From: Rickettsia typhi
GTDB taxonomy: Bacteria > Pseudomonadota > Alphaproteobacteria > Rickettsiales > Rickettsiaceae
Length of the DNA stretch: 8,617 bases
Direction of reading: 5' to 3'
Assembly (NCBI GenBank): GCA_945907105.1
Contig: CAMDSB010000045.1
Span: 1-8,617, forward strand
Shown: positions 1-6,234 of the stretch, one piece after another
Numbering within the stretch: position 1 is the stretch's first letter
Layout of the letters: the number at the start of each line of letters is the position of its first letter
Made by a program: the position numbers and the translations under genes
The notes under the pieces: model-generated
The model's database searches: none
Told to the model about the DNA's origin: nothing
What the model saw: only the letters and a program-made list of their open reading frames with translations

Positions 1-1
1 A

Positions 2-508
2 GATATTTTTGCTACAATAGGTATTAAAGATCCTGAAATATTAAAAGATACTCTTGCGCATCTAAAAAATACTAATGAAGCTAAAAAATCTCACCATATC
101 CAAGAAACAGCTGTTTTGAAGAAAGAACACACAGAAACCGAAAATAAGCTAAACTCATTAGTTGATTTAAGACTTAATAATGAACTTAGTAAGGAAGAAT
201 TTCAAGCCAAGAAACAACAATTAAAAGATCGTCAGTATGAAATACTACAGTTATTACGTAATTATGAAGAAGCAGACGATAAATTCATTGACACCACTGC
301 AACCCTTATAAACCTTGCTTCAGAAGCTTATGAGACGTTCAAAGGTTCTGAAATGCCTCAAAAACGCAAAATGTTGAATTTTGTATTTCAGAACCTAAAA
401 TTAAACGGCCAGAAGCTAGAGTTCACCTTGCGGTTTCCGTTTGATATATTCAAAAAAGCCACCACTCGTATCGAATGGCGGAGAGAGAGGGATTCGAACC
501 CTCGATAG
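2..508 (+). CDS. Large serine recombinase, C-terminal part (5' end outside window)
   Basis: The frame is open from the first bases of the window, so this is the 3' portion (168 residues) of a longer gene; the TTG at 116 is not a credible start. The visible part is rich in Lys, Glu, Gln and Leu and reads as a long coiled coil (LVDLRLNNELSKEEF, then KKQQLKDRQYEILQLL), followed by EMPQKRKMLNFVFQNLKL and a final beta-rich LEFTLRFPFDIF segment. This order is typical of the C-terminal coiled-coil region of large serine recombinases, which integrate and excise phages and mobile islands. The catalytic serine domain, recombinase domain and zinc ribbon would lie upstream and cannot be checked. The last residues (EWRRERDSNPR) are an antisense reading of the tRNA-Ser 3' half, and the stop TAG lies inside the tRNA gene. 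The native tail has therefore probably been replaced or created at an integration junction. Family call is fairly sure; activity is unknown. Confidence 0.72.
   Translation, partial: DIFATIGIKDPEILKDTLAHLKNTNEAKKSHHIQETAVLKKEHTETENKLNSLVDLRLNNELSKEEFQAKKQQLKDRQYEILQLLRNYEEADDKFIDTTATLINLASEAYETFKGSEMPQKRKMLNFVFQNLKLNGQKLEFTLRFPFDIFKKATTRIEWRRERDSNPR
452..478 (-). terminator. Possible Rho-independent terminator of tRNA-Ser
   Basis: Reading the minus strand from the tRNA 3' CCA, CCATTCG-ATA-CGAGTGG can form a 7-pair stem (one T-G wobble) with a 3-base loop. It is followed by TGGC and then six T. The 4-base gap before the T-run is not ideal, and the stem uses the encoded CCA itself, so it would compete with the acceptor stem. 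It lies within the coding region of the recombinase on the other strand. Confidence 0.35.
476..508. other. Candidate attachment-site junction at tRNA-Ser 3' end
   Basis: The recombinase frame crosses from its own C-terminal sequence into the antisense of the tRNA-Ser 3' end in this interval. An integrase-type gene abutting the 3' end of an intact tRNA, with the element extending away from the tRNA, is the usual layout of a tRNA-targeted island. No second copy of the sequence is visible in the window, so the exact crossover and the partner site are not known. Confidence 0.3.
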
Positions 509-567
509 AGATTGCTCCCTATACTCCCTTAGCAGGGGAGCGCCTTCGGCCACTCGGCCATCTCTCC
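476..567 (-). tRNA. tRNA-Ser (anticodon GCU), CCA encoded
   Basis: Read on the minus strand, the gene begins GGAGAGATGG and ends in TCTCTCC, G and CCA. The acceptor stem pairs bases 561-567 with 480-486. The T arm is GAGGG-TTCGAAT-CCCTC (487-503). The anticodon stem-loop is CTCCC-CTGCTAA-GGGAG, giving anticodon GCT, which reads AGC and AGU serine codons. A long, self-pairing variable arm lies between the anticodon and T arms, as expected for class II tRNA-Ser, and the discriminator base is G, the serine identity base. The CCA end is encoded (476-478). The gene looks intact although a serine-recombinase frame overlaps its 3' half on the opposite strand, as expected if an element integrated at the tRNA 3' end and restored it. 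Confidence 0.97.
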
Positions 568-579
568 AAGAACATGTTA

Positions 580-608
580 GATATATCATTTAATTGGTGA
601 GTTTTCCA
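580..608 (-). promoter_or_regulatory. Possible tRNA-Ser promoter
   Basis: On the minus strand TGGAAA (603-608, four of six matches to TTGACA) lies 17 bases upstream of TATATC (580-585, four of six to TATAAT). The -10 box ends 12 bases before the tRNA 5' end, a sensible distance for a short tRNA leader. In sequence this AT-rich such matches arise often by chance. Confidence 0.3.
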
Positions 609-861
609 GAATTATTTTACTGACCAAGAGAATCCTGCTATAGTTCTGGTAATGAAAAGGTTTGGCCCCGGCTCTGAGTATATGAATTTGTTCGTTTTAT
701 TAAACCCAACTCAAAACACAAATATTATAAACCAACCGCTCGTTGGAGTAATTCAAAGAACGGGGATATACTTTACAATGGCTTGTAAACTAGCTATTCT
801 AGAAGTTATTAGATTGCAAATATTTGGTCTCTGTTTCAAAAATATTTATACAAACTTTTGA

Positions 862-867
862 TATAAT
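862..867 (+). promoter_or_regulatory. -10 box (TATAAT) upstream of the EamA permease gene
   Basis: A perfect TATAAT ends 18 bases before the ATG at 886, which would give a leader of about a dozen bases. No good -35 hexamer is found at 16-18 bases upstream, so the call rests on the -10 match and position alone. Confidence 0.35.
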
Positions 868-885
868 AATTACTCGAGCTTATAG

Positions 886-1770
886 ATGAAAATTTTATCT
901 AATTACAAATTAGGGGCGCTATACGCAATCATGTCTGGCTTTTGTTATAGCCTGCTTGGATATTTTGGTATTACTATTATACAGGCTGGATTATCAGTTT
1001 ATAATATGTTATTTTGGCGTTTTTTGGTGTCGGCCTTATTTGCACTAGTATTATTAATACCTAAATATCCAATTATTTTCCAATCACCACGAATTAGCCT
1101 CCAAGTATTGTTAAGTGGGATGGTATTTTATGGTTCTTCTTCAATAGTTTTTTTTCTATCTAGCCTTTACATAGGAACAGGCCTAGCCATGGTAATATTT
1201 TTTATCTATCCCGCTATCGTAATGATAATTAATATCATTTTTTACAATGCTAAATTCAGTAAAATTTATTTTTTAGCCTTCTTAATTATTTTAATAGGAC
1301 TGGTGCTTCTGATAGACATACAAGAGTGTAGACTAGATATTTTGGGAGTTGTTTTGGGAGTTGGAACTGCAATGTTTTATGCTTGTTACATGGTAGCGAG
1401 CGAAAAAATATCAATTCATCCAATTCTGTCCACTGTAATGGTCTCAATAGGCAGTGCAGCAATATGCTTCATTGCCTCTTTAGTTGATTCGAGTTTTCAT
1501 ATACCAAGCGGCTTGAGCAATTGGCTTAATATAATAGGTATAGGATTGATTTGTACGGCAATCCCTATTTTGCTATTACTTAAGGCTTTGAAGTATATCG
1601 ATGCTGAAAAAGCAGCTACATTATCTGTGCTAGAACCAGTATTTGTGCTAATATTTGGCATTATCTTGCTTGATGAAAAAATAACATTTATTCAGACTAT
1701 CGGAACAATAATAGTTTTATTTGGAGCTTTGATGGTGTTGTTTCACACTACTGCGAAAACTAAATATTGA
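886..1770 (+). CDS. EamA/DMT-superfamily permease
   Basis: This is a 294-residue, very hydrophobic inner-membrane protein of the size usual for drug/metabolite transporter (DMT) permeases with two EamA repeats and ten membrane helices. The first repeat covers about residues 8-145 and the second about 152-287. The second ends in the characteristic LEPVFVLIFGIILLDE (249-264) followed by a last helix near TIGTIIVLFGALMVL. The start is fixed: an in-frame TAG lies directly before the ATG, with a weak GAG 7 bases upstream. The family exports or imports small molecules such as amino acids, nucleotides or cofactors; the substrate cannot be read from sequence. Rickettsiales carry several EamA paralogues, one of them an S-adenosylmethionine importer, but this protein does not look like that one at its N terminus. 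The following flavoprotein gene starts 5 bases after its stop, suggesting cotranscription. Confidence 0.88.
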   Translation: MKILSNYKLGALYAIMSGFCYSLLGYFGITIIQAGLSVYNMLFWRFLVSALFALVLLIPKYPIIFQSPRISLQVLLSGMVFYGSSSIVFFLSSLYIGTGLAMVIFFIYPAIVMIINIIFYNAKFSKIYFLAFLIILIGLVLLIDIQECRLDILGVVLGVGTAMFYACYMVASEKISIHPILSTVMVSIGSAAICFIASLVDSSFHIPSGLSNWLNIIGIGLICTAIPILLLLKALKYIDAEKAATLSVLEPVFVLIFGIILLDEKITFIQTIGTIIVLFGALMVLFHTTAKTKY

Positions 1771-1775
1771 CTATA

Positions 1776-2957
1776 ATGTTCACAAAATACGACGTAATAA
1801 CAATAGGAGCCGGTGCTGCGGGCTTAATGGCAGCAATTTCGGCTGGACAGAAAGGGAAACGAGTCTTAATTATTGAGCATACGGATAAAATTGGTGAAAA
1901 AATTAGAATATCAGGTGGTGGTAGATGCAATTTCACGAATCTTAATACTAGTAGCCGGAACTTTATTAGTCAAAATTCTCATTTTGTTAAATCTGCGCTT
2001 TCTCAATATACCCAATATGACTTTATCAATTTGATCGAGTCCTATAAAATTGCATATCATGAAAAAACTTTAGGCCAATTATTTTGTGATGGATCTTCAA
2101 AACAAATCATCGAGATGCTTGTTGATTTATGCAAAAAAAATCAAGTAGATATAAAGCTGGCATGTAAAGTTAAAGAGGTTTTTAAAGGTGATTATTTTAA
2201 AATAGAAACAGATCAAGGCGATTTTATTAGTTGCTCTCTTATTATCGCCACTGGAGGGTTGTCTATTCCAAAAATGGGAGCAACTGACTTTGGCTATCGC
2301 ATTGCCCAGAAGTTTGGTCTAAAGATTGTTCCAACTAAACCGGCCCTAGTCCCTCTCATTGCTTCCGAAGAGCAAATGCCACTATTTAAAGACCTTAGAG
2401 GAATCTCTAACCATTCAATAGTAAAATATCAAGATGTTACTTTTACTGAAAACATATTATTTACTCACAAAGGTCTCAGTGGCCCAGCCATTCTTCAAAT
2501 TTCATCATATTTGACCAAATTTGATAGTGAAAAAATATCAATCAATTTATTACCAAATCTTAATCTCGAGAATATGTTTATAGTTGATAAAAATAACAAG
2601 CAAACTCTTGCTAATTATCTCAAAAATTACCTGACAAATCGATTGGTTGATAATTTTTCTCTAAGAAATTCAGACTTTAATAGAGCTATAACCGACCTTA
2701 CTAAGGAAAAATTATCTTGTATTGCAAAATTCATCCACAACTTTCAAGTGCCAATAAGTGATAGTGAAGGTTATCTAAAAGCAGAAGTAACTTCTGGCGG
2801 CGTGGATACCAGTGAATTATCTTCAAAAACTATGGAATCGATTAAAGTTCCTGGCTTATTCTTTGTTGGTGAAGTGATAGATGTAACAGGATGGCTCGGG
2901 GGTTATAACTTCCAATGGGCATGGTCATCTGGATTTGCAGCTGGGAAAATGAAATAG
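1776..2957 (+). CDS. HI0933/BaiN-family FAD-dependent oxidoreductase
   Basis: With the ATG at 1776 the protein has 393 residues, the usual family size, and begins MFTKYDVITIGAGAAGLMAA, placing the FAD-binding GxGxxG (residues 11-16) where it belongs. An upstream TTG at 1767 overlaps the permease stop codon and is less likely. The family signature SGGGRCNFTN is at 46-55. A second glycine-rich nucleotide-binding stretch, LIIATGGLSIPKMG, is near the middle. The C terminus has VTSGGV (338-343) and GEVIDVTGWLGGYNFQWAWSSG (from 365), the conserved FAD-contacting end of YhiN/HI0933 proteins. It is a cytosolic flavoprotein. Most members have no known substrate; the name BaiN comes from a gut-bacterial bile-acid enzyme and should not be carried over as function. 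Placed 5 bases after the permease stop, it probably shares its transcript. Family call is firm; reaction is unknown. Confidence 0.93.
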   Translation: MFTKYDVITIGAGAAGLMAAISAGQKGKRVLIIEHTDKIGEKIRISGGGRCNFTNLNTSSRNFISQNSHFVKSALSQYTQYDFINLIESYKIAYHEKTLGQLFCDGSSKQIIEMLVDLCKKNQVDIKLACKVKEVFKGDYFKIETDQGDFISCSLIIATGGLSIPKMGATDFGYRIAQKFGLKIVPTKPALVPLIASEEQMPLFKDLRGISNHSIVKYQDVTFTENILFTHKGLSGPAILQISSYLTKFDSEKISINLLPNLNLENMFIVDKNNKQTLANYLKNYLTNRLVDNFSLRNSDFNRAITDLTKEKLSCIAKFIHNFQVPISDSEGYLKAEVTSGGVDTSELSSKTMESIKVPGLFFVGEVIDVTGWLGGYNFQWAWSSGFAAGKMK

Positions 2958-3012
2958 TCTGAACCATCCAGAGAAATGTACTTAATTTAAGGGGGGTAGA
3001 GCAGAAATTAGT

Positions 3013-3630
3013 TTATTCTAGATTATGGCTTTCTTTCTCTCTGCTTATCCAATTTCTTAAATAAACGGAAGCAATATCTGTATCCTCAATTAGTAGCACA
3101 TTTTCGGCATTTCTATGATCAGCTGCGCTTGTGAAGTTGAAGGATCCGGTAATAACTTTGTTGTTGTCAATAATCATCACTTTGTTGTGTGCTATGCCAG
3201 GCATTTTGTCAAATCTTACATCTATTCCATATTTTAGTAATTCTATCAGTACCTGCTGATTGTCACTTAAATTTCCGCCATCAAGTAAAATGCGTACTAA
3301 TACCCCTCTATCTTTTGCAGCTTTTAATTGATGTATAATGCTTATAGATGTTAGCCCATAGGCTTGTACATAAATACTCTTTCTCGCTTTTACTATCTCT
3401 TGAGCTATTAGCCCGCCACAACCTGATGGAGGAGTAAAACAAACATTTACACTGGCTGTATCCTTATGATAACTGTGCCACGTGCCGATTCCTACCATCT
3501 CTTCATAAGCTACTCCCAGGCTAATTCCAAAAGCAAGTACAGCAATAATTGAACGTATAGGCGCTTGACTAAAACCAAAAAACCTCATTATGTGATTGAT
3601 TGTGGAGGGTTTTAATTTTGGCTTTCTCAT
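3013..3630 (-). CDS. pld: Membrane-anchored or secreted phospholipase D, single HKD motif (rickettsial Pld type)
   Basis: The product has 205 residues, the usual size for rickettsial Pld. A basic N terminus is followed by a hydrophobic stretch at about 27-42 (SIIAVLAFGISLGVAY), which could be a signal anchor or a signal peptide cut near Ala41. The PLD fold follows: CFTPPSGC (64-71), SIYVQAYGLTS, RGVLVRILLD, then one catalytic HKD motif with H148, K150 and D155 and the trailing GSFNF (162-166). Proteins with one HKD act as dimers, each subunit supplying half the active site, and cleave phosphodiester bonds, usually of phospholipids and in some relatives of DNA. In Rickettsia, Pld is implicated in escape from the phagosome and in virulence. 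The ATG directly follows the TAA of the upstream AsmA-like gene, with AGAGAAG as a good ribosome-binding site inside that gene, so the two are translated from one message. A Nuc-type nuclease is the main alternative. Confidence 0.92.
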   Translation of the reverse strand: MRKPKLKPSTINHIMRFFGFSQAPIRSIIAVLAFGISLGVAYEEMVGIGTWHSYHKDTASVNVCFTPPSGCGGLIAQEIVKARKSIYVQAYGLTSISIIHQLKAAKDRGVLVRILLDGGNLSDNQQVLIELLKYGIDVRFDKMPGIAHNKVMIIDNNKVITGSFNFTSAADHRNAENVLLIEDTDIASVYLRNWISREKESHNLE

Positions 3631-6105
3631 TTAGTACTTCTCTTTTAAGCTATAAGACTTGGAGACTAGTCCTTGGTGATTTTTATTACCAGTAAAGACC
3701 CTGCCAATAATTGGAATTGAGCCAACAACCGAGCTAATCCCATATAACTCAGGATTCACATGCCCGTATATGTCCATAAATCTTTTTTTGGTATCAATTT
3801 TGCCTTTGAGTGTAAAGTCAAAGTAGGGTCCATTAGCAGAGCTACTGGTTATTGAAAGGACATTGTTTTGGAAACTAAAATCTCCCGTCATCCCGAGGAA
3901 AGCAATATCTTTGTTACCGCTAATCATGCCAATAAAACCTGGAAGTGATATTAAAGAAATCATACGAGTCATAGTGGAGGCATCATGCAACATAAAACGT
4001 TCAAAAGAAAATTTACCGCTATGGATGGGAATAATTTGCCCAGGTTTAACCTCTTTTCTGCTAGTAGTAAGATTTAACGTAAGATGGCCAGCTCTCATGG
4101 AATTATACATATCGAGCCCTCGTAGTAATGCTCCAGCATTACTACAGTTTATAAGCCACTCTTCTTTATCTTGCTTTGCTGTTAGTAATACTTCAAGTGA
4201 TCTAGAACCTATTTTAGAATCGATATAGCCAGAAAAACAACGCAAAGGATCGCACTCAAATTTTGCTTTTACACCATCAAGCCATATGTTGTCTTTTAAC
4301 CTAATTTTGTCAATAGAAAGAGCTAATTTAGTAGAGCCACCATCTCTTTCTTTTTCAAGAAATTGAAGCATATCAGCATCTGAGAGGTCAAGTATTTTAC
4401 CATGTATATTGGCATCAAAGAGGTCTTTATTTAGTACTATTTTTGCAGATAAATCGGTTTTTTTATGTTTGATTTCTCTAATGTCCGCCGTTGCTTTATT
4501 TGAATCTATATGAATTGTTCCAGTAGTTTTTAGCCCGCTTTTGCTTGAAACAGAAAAATCTATCTGCCCTCTAGTTGGATCTGTAAAAGCGCCTGTGACA
4601 ACTAATTTTGATTTATCATTTTGTTTTTTTCTAATTCCTAACTTATCGAAATAAAGATCAAGATTTGTAATATCTGCATCTATAGCAATGAATCCCTTGG
4701 AGTCTTTATTCGTATAGGTAAAATCAAGCACAGAGCTGCCACCGAGAAGGCTTATGAAAGCTATTTTATTTCTAGGATCTGATGGGTTATTTGATATTTT
4801 AAAATGTGTTTTTATATCTAGTTTGTGTGAGAATTTAGTTTTGTCAGTTAGATTAAATACAAAGTCTAAGTCGCTATTAAAATTATTAATTTTTCCAGTT
4901 CCATGGAGTAATACTTCATCGCCATTGAAAATACCTTTTATAGTAGCAGTAGTTAGTTGTACATAATTTTTAAATATTGATAAAGATACTTTAGTTATAT
5001 TAGCAGATATATTGTAGATATTCTTTGTTCCAGGCTTTAGGGGAATAGCTATATCAATATCAAGGTCAGCTTGGCCAATTATTTTACGAAGGTCGATATT
5101 GGCTTTGTTCATCTCTTGATGCTGCTGATGTGTGATAAAATCAGTTAAGCTAGTAGCAGGACCGCTAGCTTTAGCGGTAATTCTTAACTCTGTTTCAGCA
5201 AGCCCTTTCCAATTCATCAATATTAAGCCTTGAGATAATAGTATGTCTGACGAATAGGCACTGTTTATTTTGAAAGTAATATCAGAGTCAAGGACATCAA
5301 TATCAATATCCATATTTTTTAACAAAGGAAGATCTGGATCATAGCTAAAATCAAGGTTTTGAATCTTGGCTTTGCCTATTAAGCTATCTTTAGTTAGTAT
5401 TTTCCTGTTAATATCCAGTAGAAAATTCATTTCTCTTACATGACCATTTTTTACAAATTTTTGAAAAAATTCTACTAATCCATTATCAGGAGCTATCCTT
5501 TCAAAAATAGTGTAAGAAGCAAGTGGTATGTTTTTTCCAGTAATTTTAATTTTTCCGCTATCTTGATCGTTACTAGCTTGCAGGAGGCTAGAATTATCAA
5601 AATTTAAGTCAAAAGCAACGTCATCGGCTTGTGCTGACTTGTGATGAGTGTAAGTTAAATGTCCATTATTGTATGGTTTATTATGAATATCATTCAGATC
5701 AGGAATAACAATTTCGCTAAACCTTAGCTGGTTAGAGTAATTATTTTTAAAAATGCTTCTAGTGAATTTTCCAAAATATTTAGCATCAAGAATTAGTTCA
5801 TCCTTATTGTTTGTGATACAAACTTTACCAGGATCTATAGTAAAATCAAAAGAACCTGCTGAGTATCCAATATGTATGTTCAAGTCTGAAATCAGTAATT
5901 TTCCGGCTTTTGATAGAATTATTACTCCTTTGGAACTAAGATTGCTATCTTGAAAACGTAATTCCACTAATTCAACATTTAAAAAATATTCTAAGATAGT
6001 TTTAATGGGTTGATTCAACTTTCCCATGTTCGCCGCTAGGAAAAGACCGTAGAATCCGGCGCAGACCAGAATAATAAGTGCTAATATTTTGGACAAGATT
6101 TTCAT
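3631..6105 (-). CDS. AsmA-like (YhdP-type) envelope protein
   Basis: This 824-residue protein has one N-terminal membrane helix (about 5-25, ILALIILVCAGFYGLFLAA) and then a very long region dominated by alternating beta strands, with recurrent patterns such as DLDIDIAIPL and FDFTLKGKID. The C terminus (about 696-824) has the AsmA-like C-terminal pattern: GKFSFERFMLHDA, LISLPGFIGMISG, then HVNPELYGISSVVGSIPIIG (782-801) and GNKNHQG. AsmA/YhdP/TamB proteins are anchored in the inner membrane and span the periplasm as beta-groove rods; several are implicated in moving phospholipids to the outer membrane. It is shorter than many YhdP-type proteins, which often exceed 1,000 residues. The start ATG at 6105 has no strong ribosome-binding site. 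The gene is first in an operon with phospholipase D, with no bases between stop and start, and is divergent from priA. Family call rests on overall architecture and the C-terminal block; the exact subfamily is uncertain. Confidence 0.82.
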   Translation of the reverse strand: MKILSKILALIILVCAGFYGLFLAANMGKLNQPIKTILEYFLNVELVELRFQDSNLSSKGVIILSKAGKLLISDLNIHIGYSAGSFDFTIDPGKVCITNNKDELILDAKYFGKFTRSIFKNNYSNQLRFSEIVIPDLNDIHNKPYNNGHLTYTHHKSAQADDVAFDLNFDNSSLLQASNDQDSGKIKITGKNIPLASYTIFERIAPDNGLVEFFQKFVKNGHVREMNFLLDINRKILTKDSLIGKAKIQNLDFSYDPDLPLLKNMDIDIDVLDSDITFKINSAYSSDILLSQGLILMNWKGLAETELRITAKASGPATSLTDFITHQQHQEMNKANIDLRKIIGQADLDIDIAIPLKPGTKNIYNISANITKVSLSIFKNYVQLTTATIKGIFNGDEVLLHGTGKINNFNSDLDFVFNLTDKTKFSHKLDIKTHFKISNNPSDPRNKIAFISLLGGSSVLDFTYTNKDSKGFIAIDADITNLDLYFDKLGIRKKQNDKSKLVVTGAFTDPTRGQIDFSVSSKSGLKTTGTIHIDSNKATADIREIKHKKTDLSAKIVLNKDLFDANIHGKILDLSDADMLQFLEKERDGGSTKLALSIDKIRLKDNIWLDGVKAKFECDPLRCFSGYIDSKIGSRSLEVLLTAKQDKEEWLINCSNAGALLRGLDMYNSMRAGHLTLNLTTSRKEVKPGQIIPIHSGKFSFERFMLHDASTMTRMISLISLPGFIGMISGNKDIAFLGMTGDFSFQNNVLSITSSSANGPYFDFTLKGKIDTKKRFMDIYGHVNPELYGISSVVGSIPIIGRVFTGNKNHQGLVSKSYSLKEKY
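3637..3643 (-). promoter_or_regulatory. Ribosome-binding site for pld inside the AsmA-like gene
   Basis: AGAGAAG on the minus strand lies 6 bases before the pld ATG, within the last codons of the AsmA-like gene. It supports the start at 3630 and suggests coupled translation across the TAA-ATG junction. Most other genes here have far weaker sites. Confidence 0.5.
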
Positions 6106-6136
6106 GGAATAGTCGTTTCTTATGCTATAGTTGTAG

Positions 6137-6142
6137 ATTATA
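6137..6142 (-). promoter_or_regulatory. -10 box (TATAAT) upstream of the AsmA-like/pld operon
   Basis: A perfect TATAAT on the minus strand ends 31 bases before the ATG at 6105. No convincing -35 box is seen 16-18 bases upstream. It is the best promoter candidate for the two-gene operon but rests on one hexamer in AT-rich DNA. Confidence 0.35.
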
Positions 6143-6158
6143 GGAGTTTTTACTAATA

Positions 6159-6179
6159 TTAGCTATAATGATTTGCTAA
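6159..6179 (+). promoter_or_regulatory. priA -10 box (TATAAT) flanked by an inverted repeat
   Basis: TATAAT at 6164-6169 is the best -10 candidate for priA and would start the message near 6176. It sits between the arms TTAGC (6159-6163) and GCTAA (6175-6179), an operator-like layout with an 11-base centre. No good -35 hexamer is present. The repeat may be chance. Confidence 0.3.
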
Positions 6180-6197
6180 CCCTCTGTTTTAGGTTTT

Positions 6198-6225
6198 ATT
6201 TTATCTTGTGATTAACAGATAAAAT
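6198..6225. repeat. 9-bp perfect inverted repeat in the priA leader
   Basis: ATTTTATCT (6198-6206) and AGATAAAAT (6217-6225) are perfect inverted copies separated by 10 bases. The repeat lies between the putative priA -10 box and the ATG at 6235, so it could fold as a hairpin in the message leader or act as a protein-binding site. There is no T-run, so a terminator is unlikely. Stem pairs are mostly A-T and so weak. Confidence 0.6.
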
Positions 6226-6234
6226 TAATATATA

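Larger units (their letters stand above)
568..885. other. Gene-free stretch between tRNA-Ser and the EamA permease gene
   Basis: These 318 bases hold no coding region I can support. A 69-codon frame (652-861) has no ribosome-binding site and no recognisable sequence. Small inverted repeats are present, for example CCAAC-CGCTC-GTTGG and TTACAA-TGGC-TTGTAA, but none is followed by a T-run. The left edge should carry the tRNA promoter (minus) and the right edge the promoter of the permease gene (plus). Decayed sequence next to an integration site is another explanation. Confidence 0.5.

Noticed and set aside
652..861. 69-codon plus-strand frame between tRNA-Ser and the permease gene
   Set aside because: No ribosome-binding site, no recognisable domain or pattern, and length expected by chance in such a gap. 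I cannot exclude a small or decayed gene.
1767..1775. TTG start for the flavoprotein, nine bases upstream of the ATG
   Set aside because: It overlaps the permease stop and adds three residues before MFTKYDVITIGAG; the ATG gives the normal family N terminus.
2958..3012. Possible bidirectional terminator between the convergent flavoprotein and pld genes
   Set aside because: Only a short symmetric CTTAA-T-TTAAG and a run of six G are present; there is no stable stem followed by a T-run on either strand.
3863..4228. 121-codon plus-strand frame opposite the AsmA-like gene
   Set aside because: It is fully antisense to a well-supported gene, has no recognisable domain, and shorter similar frames occur elsewhere along the same gene.
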